A stretch of 64,000 nt of DNA from positions 620,001 to 684,000 of the forward strand of contig NC_012586.1 in assembly GCF_000018545.1 (NCBI RefSeq), in the 5' to 3' direction. This document shows, in pieces, positions 19,125 through 29,148 of this stretch. Position numbers and translations under genes: made by a program. How positions within the stretch are numbered: position 1 is the stretch's first letter; each line of letters opens with the position of its first letter. The DNA comes from Sinorhizobium fredii NGR234 (GTDB lineage: Bacteria; Pseudomonadota; Alphaproteobacteria; Rhizobiales; Rhizobiaceae). The notes under the pieces were generated by a model, which was not told the DNA's origin, searched no databases, and saw only the letters and a list, made by a program, of their open reading frames with translations.

Positions 19125-19298
19125 TCACAGCATGCACTCGCCGAGGTTAGGTGCCGTCGATGGTGCCGGATCGAAGAAGAGCGCATCACCGCGGAGAAGA
19201 TCGACGGAGAGGCGACCTGCCGCGGGGCCGATGACGACGCCATCGGCATGGGGCGGGATTTTCGAGGCGCTTTCGATGGGACTGACGGGCGACGACAT
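19125..19298 (-). CDS. Small hypothetical ORF (57 aa) ahead of the M20 gene
   Basis: An ATG-TGA frame of 58 codons on the minus strand, beginning MSSPVSPIES and containing ADGVVIGPAAGRLSVDLLRG. Its stop is 9 bases before the M20 start and the M20 ribosome site overlaps it. The strand, coupling and natural-looking composition (hydrophobic strand followed by Gly-Ala) favour a real small gene or the C-terminal remnant of a larger one. No family was recognised, and no good ribosome site is seen for it apart from a weak AGAG. Confidence 0.35.
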   Translation of the reverse strand: MSSPVSPIESASKIPPHADGVVIGPAAGRLSVDLLRGDALFFDPAPSTAPNLGECML

Positions 19299-19537
19299 CT
19301 CTGGGCTCTTGCGGAGAATCGGCAGCGACTACCGGTTCGCTTCATGCCCGACTACTTTAGAAGCCCGTGCTGCCTTTACGTGCCGAATGTGCAGCTTGAT
19401 TTGAATGAATGTTGTGTATGTGGCCGCCTCACAAGCGATTTCTATCGGCCACGCTGCTGTATCTTGAAGCAGACGCGAACCAGATGCGACGCCATTGGCA
19501 TTGCGTGGCATGAAGTTAAAAGTCCGGGAGGAAGAAG

Positions 19538-20434
19538 GTGGTCGCCGGAGGATCGAGAGTTGTCGATAGCTTCGAAATGCGGATTGGCGATATCAACAAT
19601 GCAGATATCGAGCAATTGCATGGATTGTCGCTTGCGGTCGGCTGGCCGCATCGCGCTGAGGATTGGCAACTTGCGCGAGAGGTCGGCAACGGCATCGTGG
19701 CGCTTGATGGAATCGGTCGCATACAAGGCTCTGCGATGTGGTTTCCATACGGTTCAGATTTTGCCACGATTGGCCTGGTCATAACCACACCCCGCCTGCA
19801 GGCCTATGGCGCGGGAAAATGGCTAATGGGCCATGTCCTGGACCGGGTCGGTGGGCGGAACCTGGGACTGAACGCAACGCGGGCAGCGCGGCGTCTCTAT
19901 CGTTCTCTGAATTTCAGCGCTGAAGCGCTCGTCTTCCAATGCCAGGGCGAATCGACCCTCCCGCCTGATGTGGAATCTTCGTCCGGTAGGGTGCTCCGGG
20001 CGCTCGCGCAGACAGATCTTCAGGCAATCGCTGAATTGGACAGGGTCGCGTTCGGCGCAGACCGCGAGATGCTCCTGGCCCGGTTGCTTGGATGTTCCGA
20101 GAGCGTTGGACTGATTCGCGACGGTAGGATCGAAGCCTTTTCGCTTTGCCGGCGGTTTGGGCGCGGCCGGGTCATCGGCCCGGTGGTGGCAGCAAATGAC
20201 GCCGACGCGATCGCGGTCGTTCGCCCATACGTCGCCAAACATGCAGGATCGTTCCTGCGCCTTGACACTCGTGAGCAGGGCGGAGCCTTTTCCGAATTTC
20301 TCTCCCGCTGCGGTCTTCCTGTTTACGACACCGTGACGACCATGTCGCGGGGTCACCCATGGCTAACTGCTCCGGGGCGTCAAGCTCCGCGCGAGCCGAG
20401 AACATATGCTCTTGTTGGTCATGCGCTCGGTTGA
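19538..20434 (+). CDS. Two-domain GNAT acetyltransferase, diverged paralog
   Basis: Protein of 298 residues from a GTG preceded by GGGAGGA; an ATG at 19577 is an alternative. It keeps the family shape: GWPHRAEDWQLAREVGNGIV near the start and FGRGRVIGPVVAANDADAIA in the C-terminal half, ending in ALVGHALG like its relatives. In place of the acetyl-CoA loop RGRGLGRKLM it has LQAYGAGKWLM, so catalysis in the first half is uncertain. The gene is flanked downstream by an IS66 scar and a dehydratase remnant, suggesting a decaying duplicate of the 6792 locus. Confidence 0.8.
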   Translation: MVAGGSRVVDSFEMRIGDINNADIEQLHGLSLAVGWPHRAEDWQLAREVGNGIVALDGIGRIQGSAMWFPYGSDFATIGLVITTPRLQAYGAGKWLMGHVLDRVGGRNLGLNATRAARRLYRSLNFSAEALVFQCQGESTLPPDVESSSGRVLRALAQTDLQAIAELDRVAFGADREMLLARLLGCSESVGLIRDGRIEAFSLCRRFGRGRVIGPVVAANDADAIAVVRPYVAKHAGSFLRLDTREQGGAFSEFLSRCGLPVYDTVTTMSRGHPWLTAPGRQAPREPRTYALVGHALG

Positions 20435-20690
20435 CACAAGTCAACCCCGGCAATCAGGGAGGGATATCCATGGCGGTCGAACCGCTCGCCGAACGGACCC
20501 AAAGGATCGTTCATGAGGATCGAGCAAGTCTTCCTCGGGGACTTCGCCTTGCCGTCGCAACCACCCGAGGCGTCGCCTCCACGCAGGTATCGGCTCGAAA
20601 CCCCTCTGTGGGGATGGGTGGGGATGGGAATCCGCAGCACAAACTCGGCACCTTCCAATACAAGAGTACGCATCCGAGGAGGGCCGCCCG
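20435..20690. other. Unassigned degenerate stretch
   Basis: DNA between the GNAT stop and the IS66 scar. A short frame starting at 20470 is open but resembles no known protein. Given its neighbours it is likely debris; the left part of the IS66 element would be expected here but was not recognised. Confidence 0.3.
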
Positions 20691-20901
20691 ATGGGGACAG
20701 CGGGCAAGGTCTGGCTCTCGACAGGGTTGACGGACATGCGCTTGGCTTTCCCTCCCTGGCGCTTCGGGTGCAGGAGGTTCTGAAGCATGATCTGTTGGCA
20801 GGCATCTCTTCGTCTTCAGGGGGCGCAGATCGGATATTTTAAAGATCTGGATGATGGTCTGGATGCCTGCCTCTTTACCCGGCGGCTGGAGAAGGGCCGT
20901 C
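20691..20901 (+). mobile_element. IS66-family tnpB (orf2) remnant
   Basis: Broken copy of the small IS66 accessory protein TnpB. Matching pieces in successive frames read GKVWLSTGLTDMR, FPSLALRVQEVLKHD and ACLFTRRLEKGR, which correspond to the conserved TnpB order (WLATGxTDMRxGFxSLAxxVQ ... GxCLFxKRLExGRF). Several frameshifts and a stop near 20840 inactivate it. The element ends abruptly where a dehydratase reading frame begins at 20902. Confidence 0.75.
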
Positions 20902-21017
20902 GGAGCACTATTGGCGGACAGCATAGACGTGGAGCCCGATGAAAAAGTCTGTGCGGTGTTGTTGGCGGAAACTGGGATCTACGCGACCTTGCCGAGATCT
21001 ACAAATCTGCTGAGTAG
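20902..21017 (+). pseudogene. 3' remnant of a threonine-dehydratase-like gene
   Basis: The frame [20 protein letters not shown], a two-base shift, then GGNWDLRDLAEIYKSAE and a TAG reproduces the last 38 residues of the dehydratase at 31864-32841 ([37 protein letters not shown]). Only the C-terminus survives. The 5' side is cut by the IS66 remnant, so insertion followed by deletion is the simplest history. Confidence 0.85.
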
Positions 21018-21512
21018 GCATATCTAGAACGGACTTGAACGCTCCCTAACGCTAGAAAAGTCGAACTGCTTGGGAGAGCATTTCAGCATCTGCAGGAGCT
21101 TACATGCCGGGCTGAATAAAAAAAACGTAAGGGATGGGGTAAAGAAATTTGCCGCTGTGTAAGCAAACTCGGCGGCATCTGTCACAGGGACGAGCAGGTT
21201 TCGCTGGTTTGCGGTGAATTTCTGTAATTATCTGCTTAGCCGACGCTCTATTTGGCAAGACCTACTCCTGCATCGACCTATTCTGGGTGACACCTAACGC
21301 AGGTCAGGGCGCACCGCGATATACTCAATGTAGCGGTTGCCGGCTGCTGCCGAAGGAATGCGCGTGTTCATCTGAAGGTACTGACAGTGCCGCCTCTCGC
21401 TGGCTCCACCGCGCAGGGCAGCATAGTCGGTCAAAATATCGGGCCGCGCCGGAAAAAGAATTTGGACGGCCTCATCGATCCGTCAATCCGCGAACCAAAG
21501 AAGGAACATGAC
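21018..21512. other. Non-coding AT-richer stretch
   Basis: About 495 bp with no supported gene. It is visibly richer in A/T than its surroundings (a run of eight A near 21118, TGTAATTATCTGC near 21225). It may hold the promoter of the cupin gene and insertion debris. AAGGAA at 21501 serves the cupin ATG. Confidence 0.3.
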
Positions 21513-21869
21513 ATGTCACTGTTGCTTACTATCGACACCGATCCGGACTTCACACCAAAGGACGCGATTCCCGGACCCGAACGGCTCATTTCGGGCAATC
21601 CATTCTTCAAGACCTGGGCACAGGATGCCTCCAAAGGAGAGAAGGTGCTGACCGGCGTCTGGGAGGCGACACCTGGCGAGCACCATTCGATCAAGGGGAC
21701 CACCTACGAATTTTGCCATATCGTCTCCGGTCTCGTGGAAATCGAGGAGATGGGCGGCGAGACGAAGACCTATCGCGCTGGCGACAGCTTCGTCATGAAG
21801 CCTGGTTTCGTCGGCGTTTGGCGCACGATCGAGACTGTACGCAAAATCTACGTTTGTGTTTACGAGTGA
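21513..21869 (+). CDS. Cupin-domain protein (DUF861-like)
   Basis: Small single-domain cupin of 118 residues. TGVWEATPGEHHSIKGTTYEF gives the first cupin motif region (GxxH...E shifted, His-His present), and GDSFVMKPGFVGVWRTIETV the second. Short cupins of this type are linked to ureidoglycolate hydrolase-like or amine catabolic genes; the binding ligand is unknown. ATG 21513 has AAGGAA 7 bases upstream; an out-of-frame ATG precedes it. The gene stands alone between insertion debris and katG. Confidence 0.8.
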   Translation: MSLLLTIDTDPDFTPKDAIPGPERLISGNPFFKTWAQDASKGEKVLTGVWEATPGEHHSIKGTTYEFCHIVSGLVEIEEMGGETKTYRAGDSFVMKPGFVGVWRTIETVRKIYVCVYE

Positions 21870-21878
21870 CAGCGAAAC

Positions 21879-21908
21879 TCAGGTGCGTCCGACTGCTGGC
21901 GCACCTGA
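21879..21908 (+). terminator. Terminator-like hairpin after the cupin gene
   Basis: TCAGGTGCG (21879-21887) and CGCACCTGA (21900-21908) are a perfect 9-bp inverted repeat starting 10 bases after the cupin stop. No T-run follows. Confidence 0.5.
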
Positions 21909-24380
<2,472 letters not shown>

Positions 24381-24393
24381 TCGGCAAAACCTT

Positions 24394-24426
24394 GGCTTGG
24401 ACGTGGCTTCGAGCTGCGTCCAAGCC
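24394..24426 (+). terminator. Terminator-like hairpin after katG
   Basis: GGCTTGGACG (24394-24403) and CGTCCAAGCC (24417-24426) form a perfect 10-bp stem with a 13-base loop, starting 14 bases after the katG stop. The following sequence has only CTTTCT, so the U-tract is weak. Confidence 0.55.
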
Positions 24427-24738
24427 CGCGCTTTCTCGTGAAGTCAAATCTGCGCGAAACTTTCCAGAACGTTGACGTTGACGATCATCTCGAGAGGCGA
24501 CTGTCAGATCTCTACCTGACCATATGTCGCATCTCAAAATGCCGCTACACGGCGAGGCAGATCGCTGTTGTCGCCCCCGCTGTTCCGGCTCGAGGATGCG
24601 GGTGCCCGCCTCTTTCGGCCATTCGGCTCGGTCGCAACTCCCACCTGGCGTCACGACCTTGCGGGGGAGCTACTTATGCGGCCAGAAGCAATATTAGGCG
24701 CGACGTGCGCCAGGCATCCGGCCGGGCTTTCGCACATT
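24427..24738. other. Unassigned gap
   Basis: 312 bp between the katG hairpin and the convergent aldehyde-dehydrogenase stop. Open frames present have no recognisable motif. Nothing is called. Confidence 0.3.
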
Positions 24739-26166
24739 TCACTCGTTCAGGAACCCGACGATGCCCTTGATCTCGGTAAACTCGTGCAGCCCGAACTTGC
24801 CGTACTCCCGACCGTTGCCTGATTGCTTGTAGCCGCCGAAAGGGGCGGCGCTGTCCCAGCCGGAGCTGTTGAGGCGAACAGTGCCGCTGCGCAGCTTGCC
24901 TGCGAGCGCCCGTGTTTCCTTCGGATCGCCCTGAATGTAGGCTGCCAGGCCGTAAGGCGTGTCGTTGGCGACCGCGATCGCTTCATCCTCGCTGTCATAA
25001 CCGATGATCGACAGCACCGGGCCGAAGATCTCCTCGCGCGCAATCGACATCTGGTTGGTGACGCGGGCAAACACCGTCGGGCGCACGTAATAGCCGGCAT
25101 TGAGATGCGACGGGCGGCCGAGGCCACCGGCGACGAGCTCCGCTCCTTCGGCGATGCCGCGTTCGATCAGCGCCTGGATCTTGTCGAACTGGGCGGCGCT
25201 TGCGACCGGTCCGAGGTCGGTGCGCGAATCCGAGGGGGGACCGACGACGAGCGCATCCGCTTGCCTCGCGGCGATCGCGCCTGCCTCGTCCATTCGCTCA
25301 GCGGGCACCAGCATCCGCGTTGGCGCGGTACAGGTCTGGCCGGAATTGCCGAAGCAGCGGCGCACGCCGGCGGCGACTGCGGCGGGGAAGTCGGCGCTGC
25401 GCAAAATGATGTTCGGCGACTTGCCGCCGAGCTCCTGATGCACCCGCTTGACGGTCGGCGCAGCCGCCTGCGCCACGGCAATGCCGGCGCGGGTCGACCC
25501 GGTGAAGGACACCATGTCGACGTCCGGATGGCTGGCGAGGGCCGCACCCACCGTCGGCCCGTCGCCCTGGACGAGGTTGAAGACCCCCTTCGGCACGCCG
25601 GCCTCATCCATGATCTCTGCGAAGAGCACGGCGTTGAAGGGGGCGATCTCCGAAGGCTTGAGCACCATGGTGCATCCCGTGGCGAGCGCCGCAGCGACCT
25701 TGCAGGCGATCTGGTTGATCGGCCAGTTCCACGGCGTGATCATCGCGACGACCCCGACCGGCTCGTGGACGATGCGCGTGGTCCCCTGCATGTAGTCGAA
25801 GGCAAAGGTCTCGAAGGATTTGATCGCCTGCTCGAAATGCGCAGCGCCGATGCCGGCCTGCTCGGCCCGGGCCATGGCGAGCGGCGCGCCCATCTCCCGC
25901 GAGATGATGTCGCCGAGCTCGTCATTGCGGCGCTTCAGGATCGTTAGAATGCGCCTCAGCAGTTCGACGCGCTCTTGCTTCGACGTCTGCGAGTAGGAGG
26001 CAAAGGCCCGCCGCGCGGCCGCGACCGCCTTTTCCGCGTCGGCGGCACTGCCGAGTGCGATCGTCCCCATCGGCTGCTCCGTCGAGGGATCGATGACCTC
26101 AAGTGTCTTCGACACGGACGGCTCGACCCACTCACCGTCGATATAGAACTTGCGGGCATGTTTCAT
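24739..26166 (-). CDS. Aldehyde dehydrogenase
   Basis: Aldehyde dehydrogenase of 475 residues. Landmarks are ITPWNWPINQ, MVSFTGSTRAGIAV, the Glu in QELGGKSPN, the catalytic Cys in NSGQTCTAPTR and EEIFGPVL. The ATG is inside the ATGA overlap with the upstream flavoprotein gene, which decides the start although the frame stays open upstream. It is the last gene of a tightly overlapped four-gene unit whose first three genes form an amine/opine dehydrogenase, so its job is probably to oxidise the aldehyde that enzyme releases (inference). Confidence 0.93.
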   Translation of the reverse strand: MKHARKFYIDGEWVEPSVSKTLEVIDPSTEQPMGTIALGSAADAEKAVAAARRAFASYSQTSKQERVELLRRILTILKRRNDELGDIISREMGAPLAMARAEQAGIGAAHFEQAIKSFETFAFDYMQGTTRIVHEPVGVVAMITPWNWPINQIACKVAAALATGCTMVLKPSEIAPFNAVLFAEIMDEAGVPKGVFNLVQGDGPTVGAALASHPDVDMVSFTGSTRAGIAVAQAAAPTVKRVHQELGGKSPNIILRSADFPAAVAAGVRRCFGNSGQTCTAPTRMLVPAERMDEAGAIAARQADALVVGPPSDSRTDLGPVASAAQFDKIQALIERGIAEGAELVAGGLGRPSHLNAGYYVRPTVFARVTNQMSIAREEIFGPVLSIIGYDSEDEAIAVANDTPYGLAAYIQGDPKETRALAGKLRSGTVRLNSSGWDSAAPFGGYKQSGNGREYGKFGLHEFTEIKGIVGFLNE

Positions 26167-27683
26167 TGCTGGCTCCCATTTATGATGTCCTGCGCCCCAT
26201 CGGCGGCGCGTTCCACGAATCCGGCGACAGCGACGATGGCTGCCTCGGTGTGCGGCAAAGCGGCGAGCTCGCCGAGCGTCACCGGTTTGATGGGTGGGCG
26301 TAGCCGGTAGTAGCCGACTTCGCCGGGCGCAACGCCGCGGCATTGCGCCAGCAGTTCAACCGCGGTCAGACCGCACAGCCGGCCCTGGCATGGTCCCATT
26401 CCGCATCGGGTGAACGCCTTCATCTGGTTAGGGCCCGGCACGCCGAGCGCCGCGACTTCACGCAACTTGCCGGCGGTAATTTCTTCGCAGCGGCAGACGA
26501 TGGTGCCGTCGTCCTCGGGCACGCGAAACCTTTTGCCGGGCCGGAACCGATGCTCGATGAAAGCCCTGCCCCTCAGGGCCCGCGCGAGCTTTCGCGCGAG
26601 TTGGTTCCGGCGCTGTTGGTAGGCAGCCTGGCCAATGCGATTTAGGTCGAGCGCTGCAGACAGGCCAGCGAGCTCTCCCTGGTGAGCCGAGGCAACCGCC
26701 CCGACAATTCCCGCCGCATCACCGGCGATCGAAACCCCCGGAACCGAGCTTGCGCCGCGACCGTCGACGGTCGGCCGGAAGGCTGCCAGCCGCTCGTCCC
26801 AGACGTAGTCGCATCCGGCTGCCAGCGTGAGATTGAGATTCGGCGCGATCCCCTGGTGCAGGAGGAGCAGGTCGCCCTCAATGTGCATGGACTTGTTGCC
26901 GCGACGAACCCGCAAGGCGCTGAATTGTCCGGAACCGACCGCCTTGAGCGCGGTCACCCCGCGAATGACGCGGGTACGACGGTGAACGTCCAAAAGAAGC
27001 TTCAGGCCCTTGAGGGCATAGGGCGACGCGGCAAAGCCAAGCAGATGAGGCAGGGCCGAACGCCAGTTCCCGGCCGGCGTAGTATCGATAACCGCTGTTA
27101 CGGACACGCCTGCCCGCAGGAGTTGGCTCGCCAGCAAGTACAAAAGCGGCCCGGCCCCGGCGAGGATGGTCCGTCCGGAGGGCACCAGGCCCGACGACTT
27201 CATCAAGATCTGCGCCGCGCCTGCCGTCATGACGCCGGGCATGGTCCACCCCGGGAACGGGAACGGACGCTCGAGCGCGCCGGTTGCGAGAATGACGCGA
27301 TGGGCGGCGATCGGCCGAGCAGTGCCGCCCAGCGAGATCGTGACCTCGAGCGCATGTGCGCCATCGCCGGTTTCCTCGTCAGCGGGTCCGACGCTCCACA
27401 CCGTCGCCCGGCGGGCATAGCTCAGGTCCGCGCGCCGGAAGCGCTCGATGAGCATCCGACCGGCAGCGTAGTCCGGCCCCATGCGCGCGCGATCGGCGTC
27501 CGAAGCGCGCTCGACCGCCCGATAGATCTGGCCGCCAGGCGCTTCGTTTTCGTCAGCCAGCAATACGGCGAGGCCGTGGGCCGAGGCTTCGATGGCTGCC
27601 GAGAGGCCGGCGGGCCCGGCGCCAACGACGACGAGGTCATAGGCAGGCGCGAGATCGGCGGCAGACTGCAGGTCTTTTATCAT
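26163..27683 (-). CDS. FAD/[2Fe-2S] oxidoreductase subunit (HcnB/OoxA/SoxA-alpha-like)
   Basis: Subunit of 506 residues with a pyridine-nucleotide-disulfide-reductase fold: LVVVGAGPAGLSAAIEASAHG near residue 18 and a second fold around ILAGAGPLLYLLASQLL. The C-terminus has a BFD-like four-Cys cluster, VCRCEEITAGKLREV ... RCGMGPCQGRLCG. This architecture is known from hydrogen cyanide synthase HcnB, the A subunits of octopine/nopaline oxidases and D-hydroxyproline dehydrogenase. ATGA overlaps join it to the ferredoxin-like gene upstream and the ALDH downstream. The substrate is probably a secondary amine or imino acid (inference). Confidence 0.9.
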   Translation of the reverse strand: MIKDLQSAADLAPAYDLVVVGAGPAGLSAAIEASAHGLAVLLADENEAPGGQIYRAVERASDADRARMGPDYAAGRMLIERFRRADLSYARRATVWSVGPADEETGDGAHALEVTISLGGTARPIAAHRVILATGALERPFPFPGWTMPGVMTAGAAQILMKSSGLVPSGRTILAGAGPLLYLLASQLLRAGVSVTAVIDTTPAGNWRSALPHLLGFAASPYALKGLKLLLDVHRRTRVIRGVTALKAVGSGQFSALRVRRGNKSMHIEGDLLLLHQGIAPNLNLTLAAGCDYVWDERLAAFRPTVDGRGASSVPGVSIAGDAAGIVGAVASAHQGELAGLSAALDLNRIGQAAYQQRRNQLARKLARALRGRAFIEHRFRPGKRFRVPEDDGTIVCRCEEITAGKLREVAALGVPGPNQMKAFTRCGMGPCQGRLCGLTAVELLAQCRGVAPGEVGYYRLRPPIKPVTLGELAALPHTEAAIVAVAGFVERAADGAQDIINGSQQ

Positions 27684-27982
27684 TCTTCCTGCCCCGGCAT
27701 GGCTGCGCCATCCTGTGTTTCGACCCGCATGCCCTCCACGACGGTGGTCATGCAAGCCTGCCGGTTCGGCCGGCCATTGATCTTGACGAGGCATTCGAAG
27801 CACACACCCATCATGCAGTAAGGACCACGGGCGGCGCCGGAAACCGGGGTGCGCCGCGTACTGCAATGTCCCGCGGCCAACAGTGCAGTGGCAAGGCTGT
27901 CGCCCTGGCGGGCGATGGTCGGCACGCCGTTGAATGTGAATGAGACCGAACTCTCTTTTCTGTCAGACAGCCGCCGGAACAT
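27680..27982 (-). CDS. Small [2Fe-2S] subunit (HcnA-like)
   Basis: Ferredoxin-like subunit of 100 residues. VSFTFNGVPTIARQGDSLATALLAAG forms the ubiquitin-like start of the fold; the cluster cysteines appear as GPYCMMGVCFECLV and QACMT, with another Cys in AGHCSTRR. Proteins of this size accompany HcnB- and HcnC-like subunits in heterotrimeric amine dehydrogenases. It overlaps the upstream DAO-family gene by about 20 bases and the downstream gene by ATGA, so all are one transcript. The start is uncertain by a few codons. Confidence 0.88.
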   Translation of the reverse strand: MFRRLSDRKESSVSFTFNGVPTIARQGDSLATALLAAGHCSTRRTPVSGAARGPYCMMGVCFECLVKINGRPNRQACMTTVVEGMRVETQDGAAMPGQEE

Positions 27983-29090
27983 GGAACCTCCGGGAATGAA
28001 ATACGGAAAGATCCTCAGAAAGCGCCCCGGCCGAGATTTGCCGCGGCAGGATCAGCGCATGGTTCGCCGCCAGCGTCACGCCGGAATGGCAGGCGACTGC
28101 AAACGCACCTGGGAACCGCTCCGATTGCTCGTAAATCGGGTAGCCGTCCGGCGTCACCACGCGGAATGCGGCCCAGATCCGCACCGCCCTGGCGTCCCTG
28201 AGCAGCGGGAAGGTGCGTTGCGCGCGTTCGGCCAGAACTGCGGTGATTGGTCCTCGCGGCCGCTGATGATCGATCGTCGCCTCCTTGCTCTCGCCGATCA
28301 GCACAGAGCCCTCGTCCGTCTGCCGCAGGTAGCCGGTGGCATGGCTGAGGAAAGGCTTCAGCCGCTCGGTGACGATGATCTGGCCACGGCTTGGGGCGAG
28401 CGGAACGTCCAGCCCAACCATCGGGGCGAGCGCGGTATTGCCGATGCCCGCCGCAAGCACGATCTTGCCGGCACCGAGCCTCCACCCTTCCCCGGCCACT
28501 TCGAAGCCGTCAGCGCGATGGCGGATCGCGGTCGTCTTGCGATGTGGCAGATAGTGAACGCCACGCTGCTGCAGCGCCTTGTGAAAGGCGGCGAACAGCC
28601 GCAGCGGGTTGGCATGTCCGTCGAGCGGGCTGAAAATCGCGCCTGCCACCGTCTCGCCGACGAGGGGCAAACGGCGGCGCGTCTCCGCCTGGTCGAGGAT
28701 CTCATATTCGAGCGGCGGCGTTCCTTCCGCGTCCATTCCTGCTTGGCCGGCGAGCTTCGCCATCGATGCGATCCCGCGTTCCAGCTCCGTTGGCGTGAGC
28801 CGGATCGAGAAGCCGCCCGACTGGACAAAGCCGGTATCGATGCCGGTTTCGGCCTTGAGTTCGGCTGCCAGCCGGTGCCAGTTCGCCGTCGAGGTTCGCG
28901 ACCACCGTGAATAGGCGGCGTTGCCGAGGCCCTTGCTGGAGCTCCATACCAGGCCGAAATTCGCCCGGGCGGCCCTGTTTGCCACATCGCCCTCGTCGAC
29001 GATCGCAACCCTTTGTCCGCATCTCGCCAGCCCCCAGGCTATCGATACCCCGACCAGCCCGCCGCCGATGACGATTACGTCGTAATCCAT
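27963..29090 (-). CDS. FAD oxidoreductase, DAO-family catalytic subunit (HcnC/OoxB-like)
   Basis: Flavoprotein of 375 residues that probably holds the substrate site of the heterotrimeric dehydrogenase. MDYDVIVIGGGLVGVSIAWG opens the FAD fold, ANFGLVWSSSKG follows, and AFRVVTPDGYPIYEQSE with HSGVTLAANHA forms the C-terminal flavin contacts. Related subunits act on octopine, nopaline, glycine (HcnC) and D-hydroxyproline. ATG 29090 places the dinucleotide fold at the N-terminus as usual. It is separated by 58 bases from the upstream FAD oxidase gene, probably in the same unit. Confidence 0.9.
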   Translation of the reverse strand: MDYDVIVIGGGLVGVSIAWGLARCGQRVAIVDEGDVANRAARANFGLVWSSSKGLGNAAYSRWSRTSTANWHRLAAELKAETGIDTGFVQSGGFSIRLTPTELERGIASMAKLAGQAGMDAEGTPPLEYEILDQAETRRRLPLVGETVAGAIFSPLDGHANPLRLFAAFHKALQQRGVHYLPHRKTTAIRHRADGFEVAGEGWRLGAGKIVLAAGIGNTALAPMVGLDVPLAPSRGQIIVTERLKPFLSHATGYLRQTDEGSVLIGESKEATIDHQRPRGPITAVLAERAQRTFPLLRDARAVRIWAAFRVVTPDGYPIYEQSERFPGAFAVACHSGVTLAANHALILPRQISAGALSEDLSVFHSRRFHVPAAV

Positions 29091-29148
29091 CCCGCTAGCT
29101 TCCCTCGGCGCATCACCCCAACGGCTGTCTCCGGATCTGGCCTCACGA

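Noticed and set aside
21018..21512. Replication origin or regulatory RNA in the AT-rich stretch
   Set aside because: No iterons, rep genes or recognisable RNA fold; only an A-run and general AT richness next to insertion debris.
26163..29090. Hydrogen cyanide synthase hcnABC
   Set aside because: Subunit architecture fits, but gene order differs from hcnABC and an aldehyde dehydrogenase is translationally coupled, which suggests amine oxidation instead.
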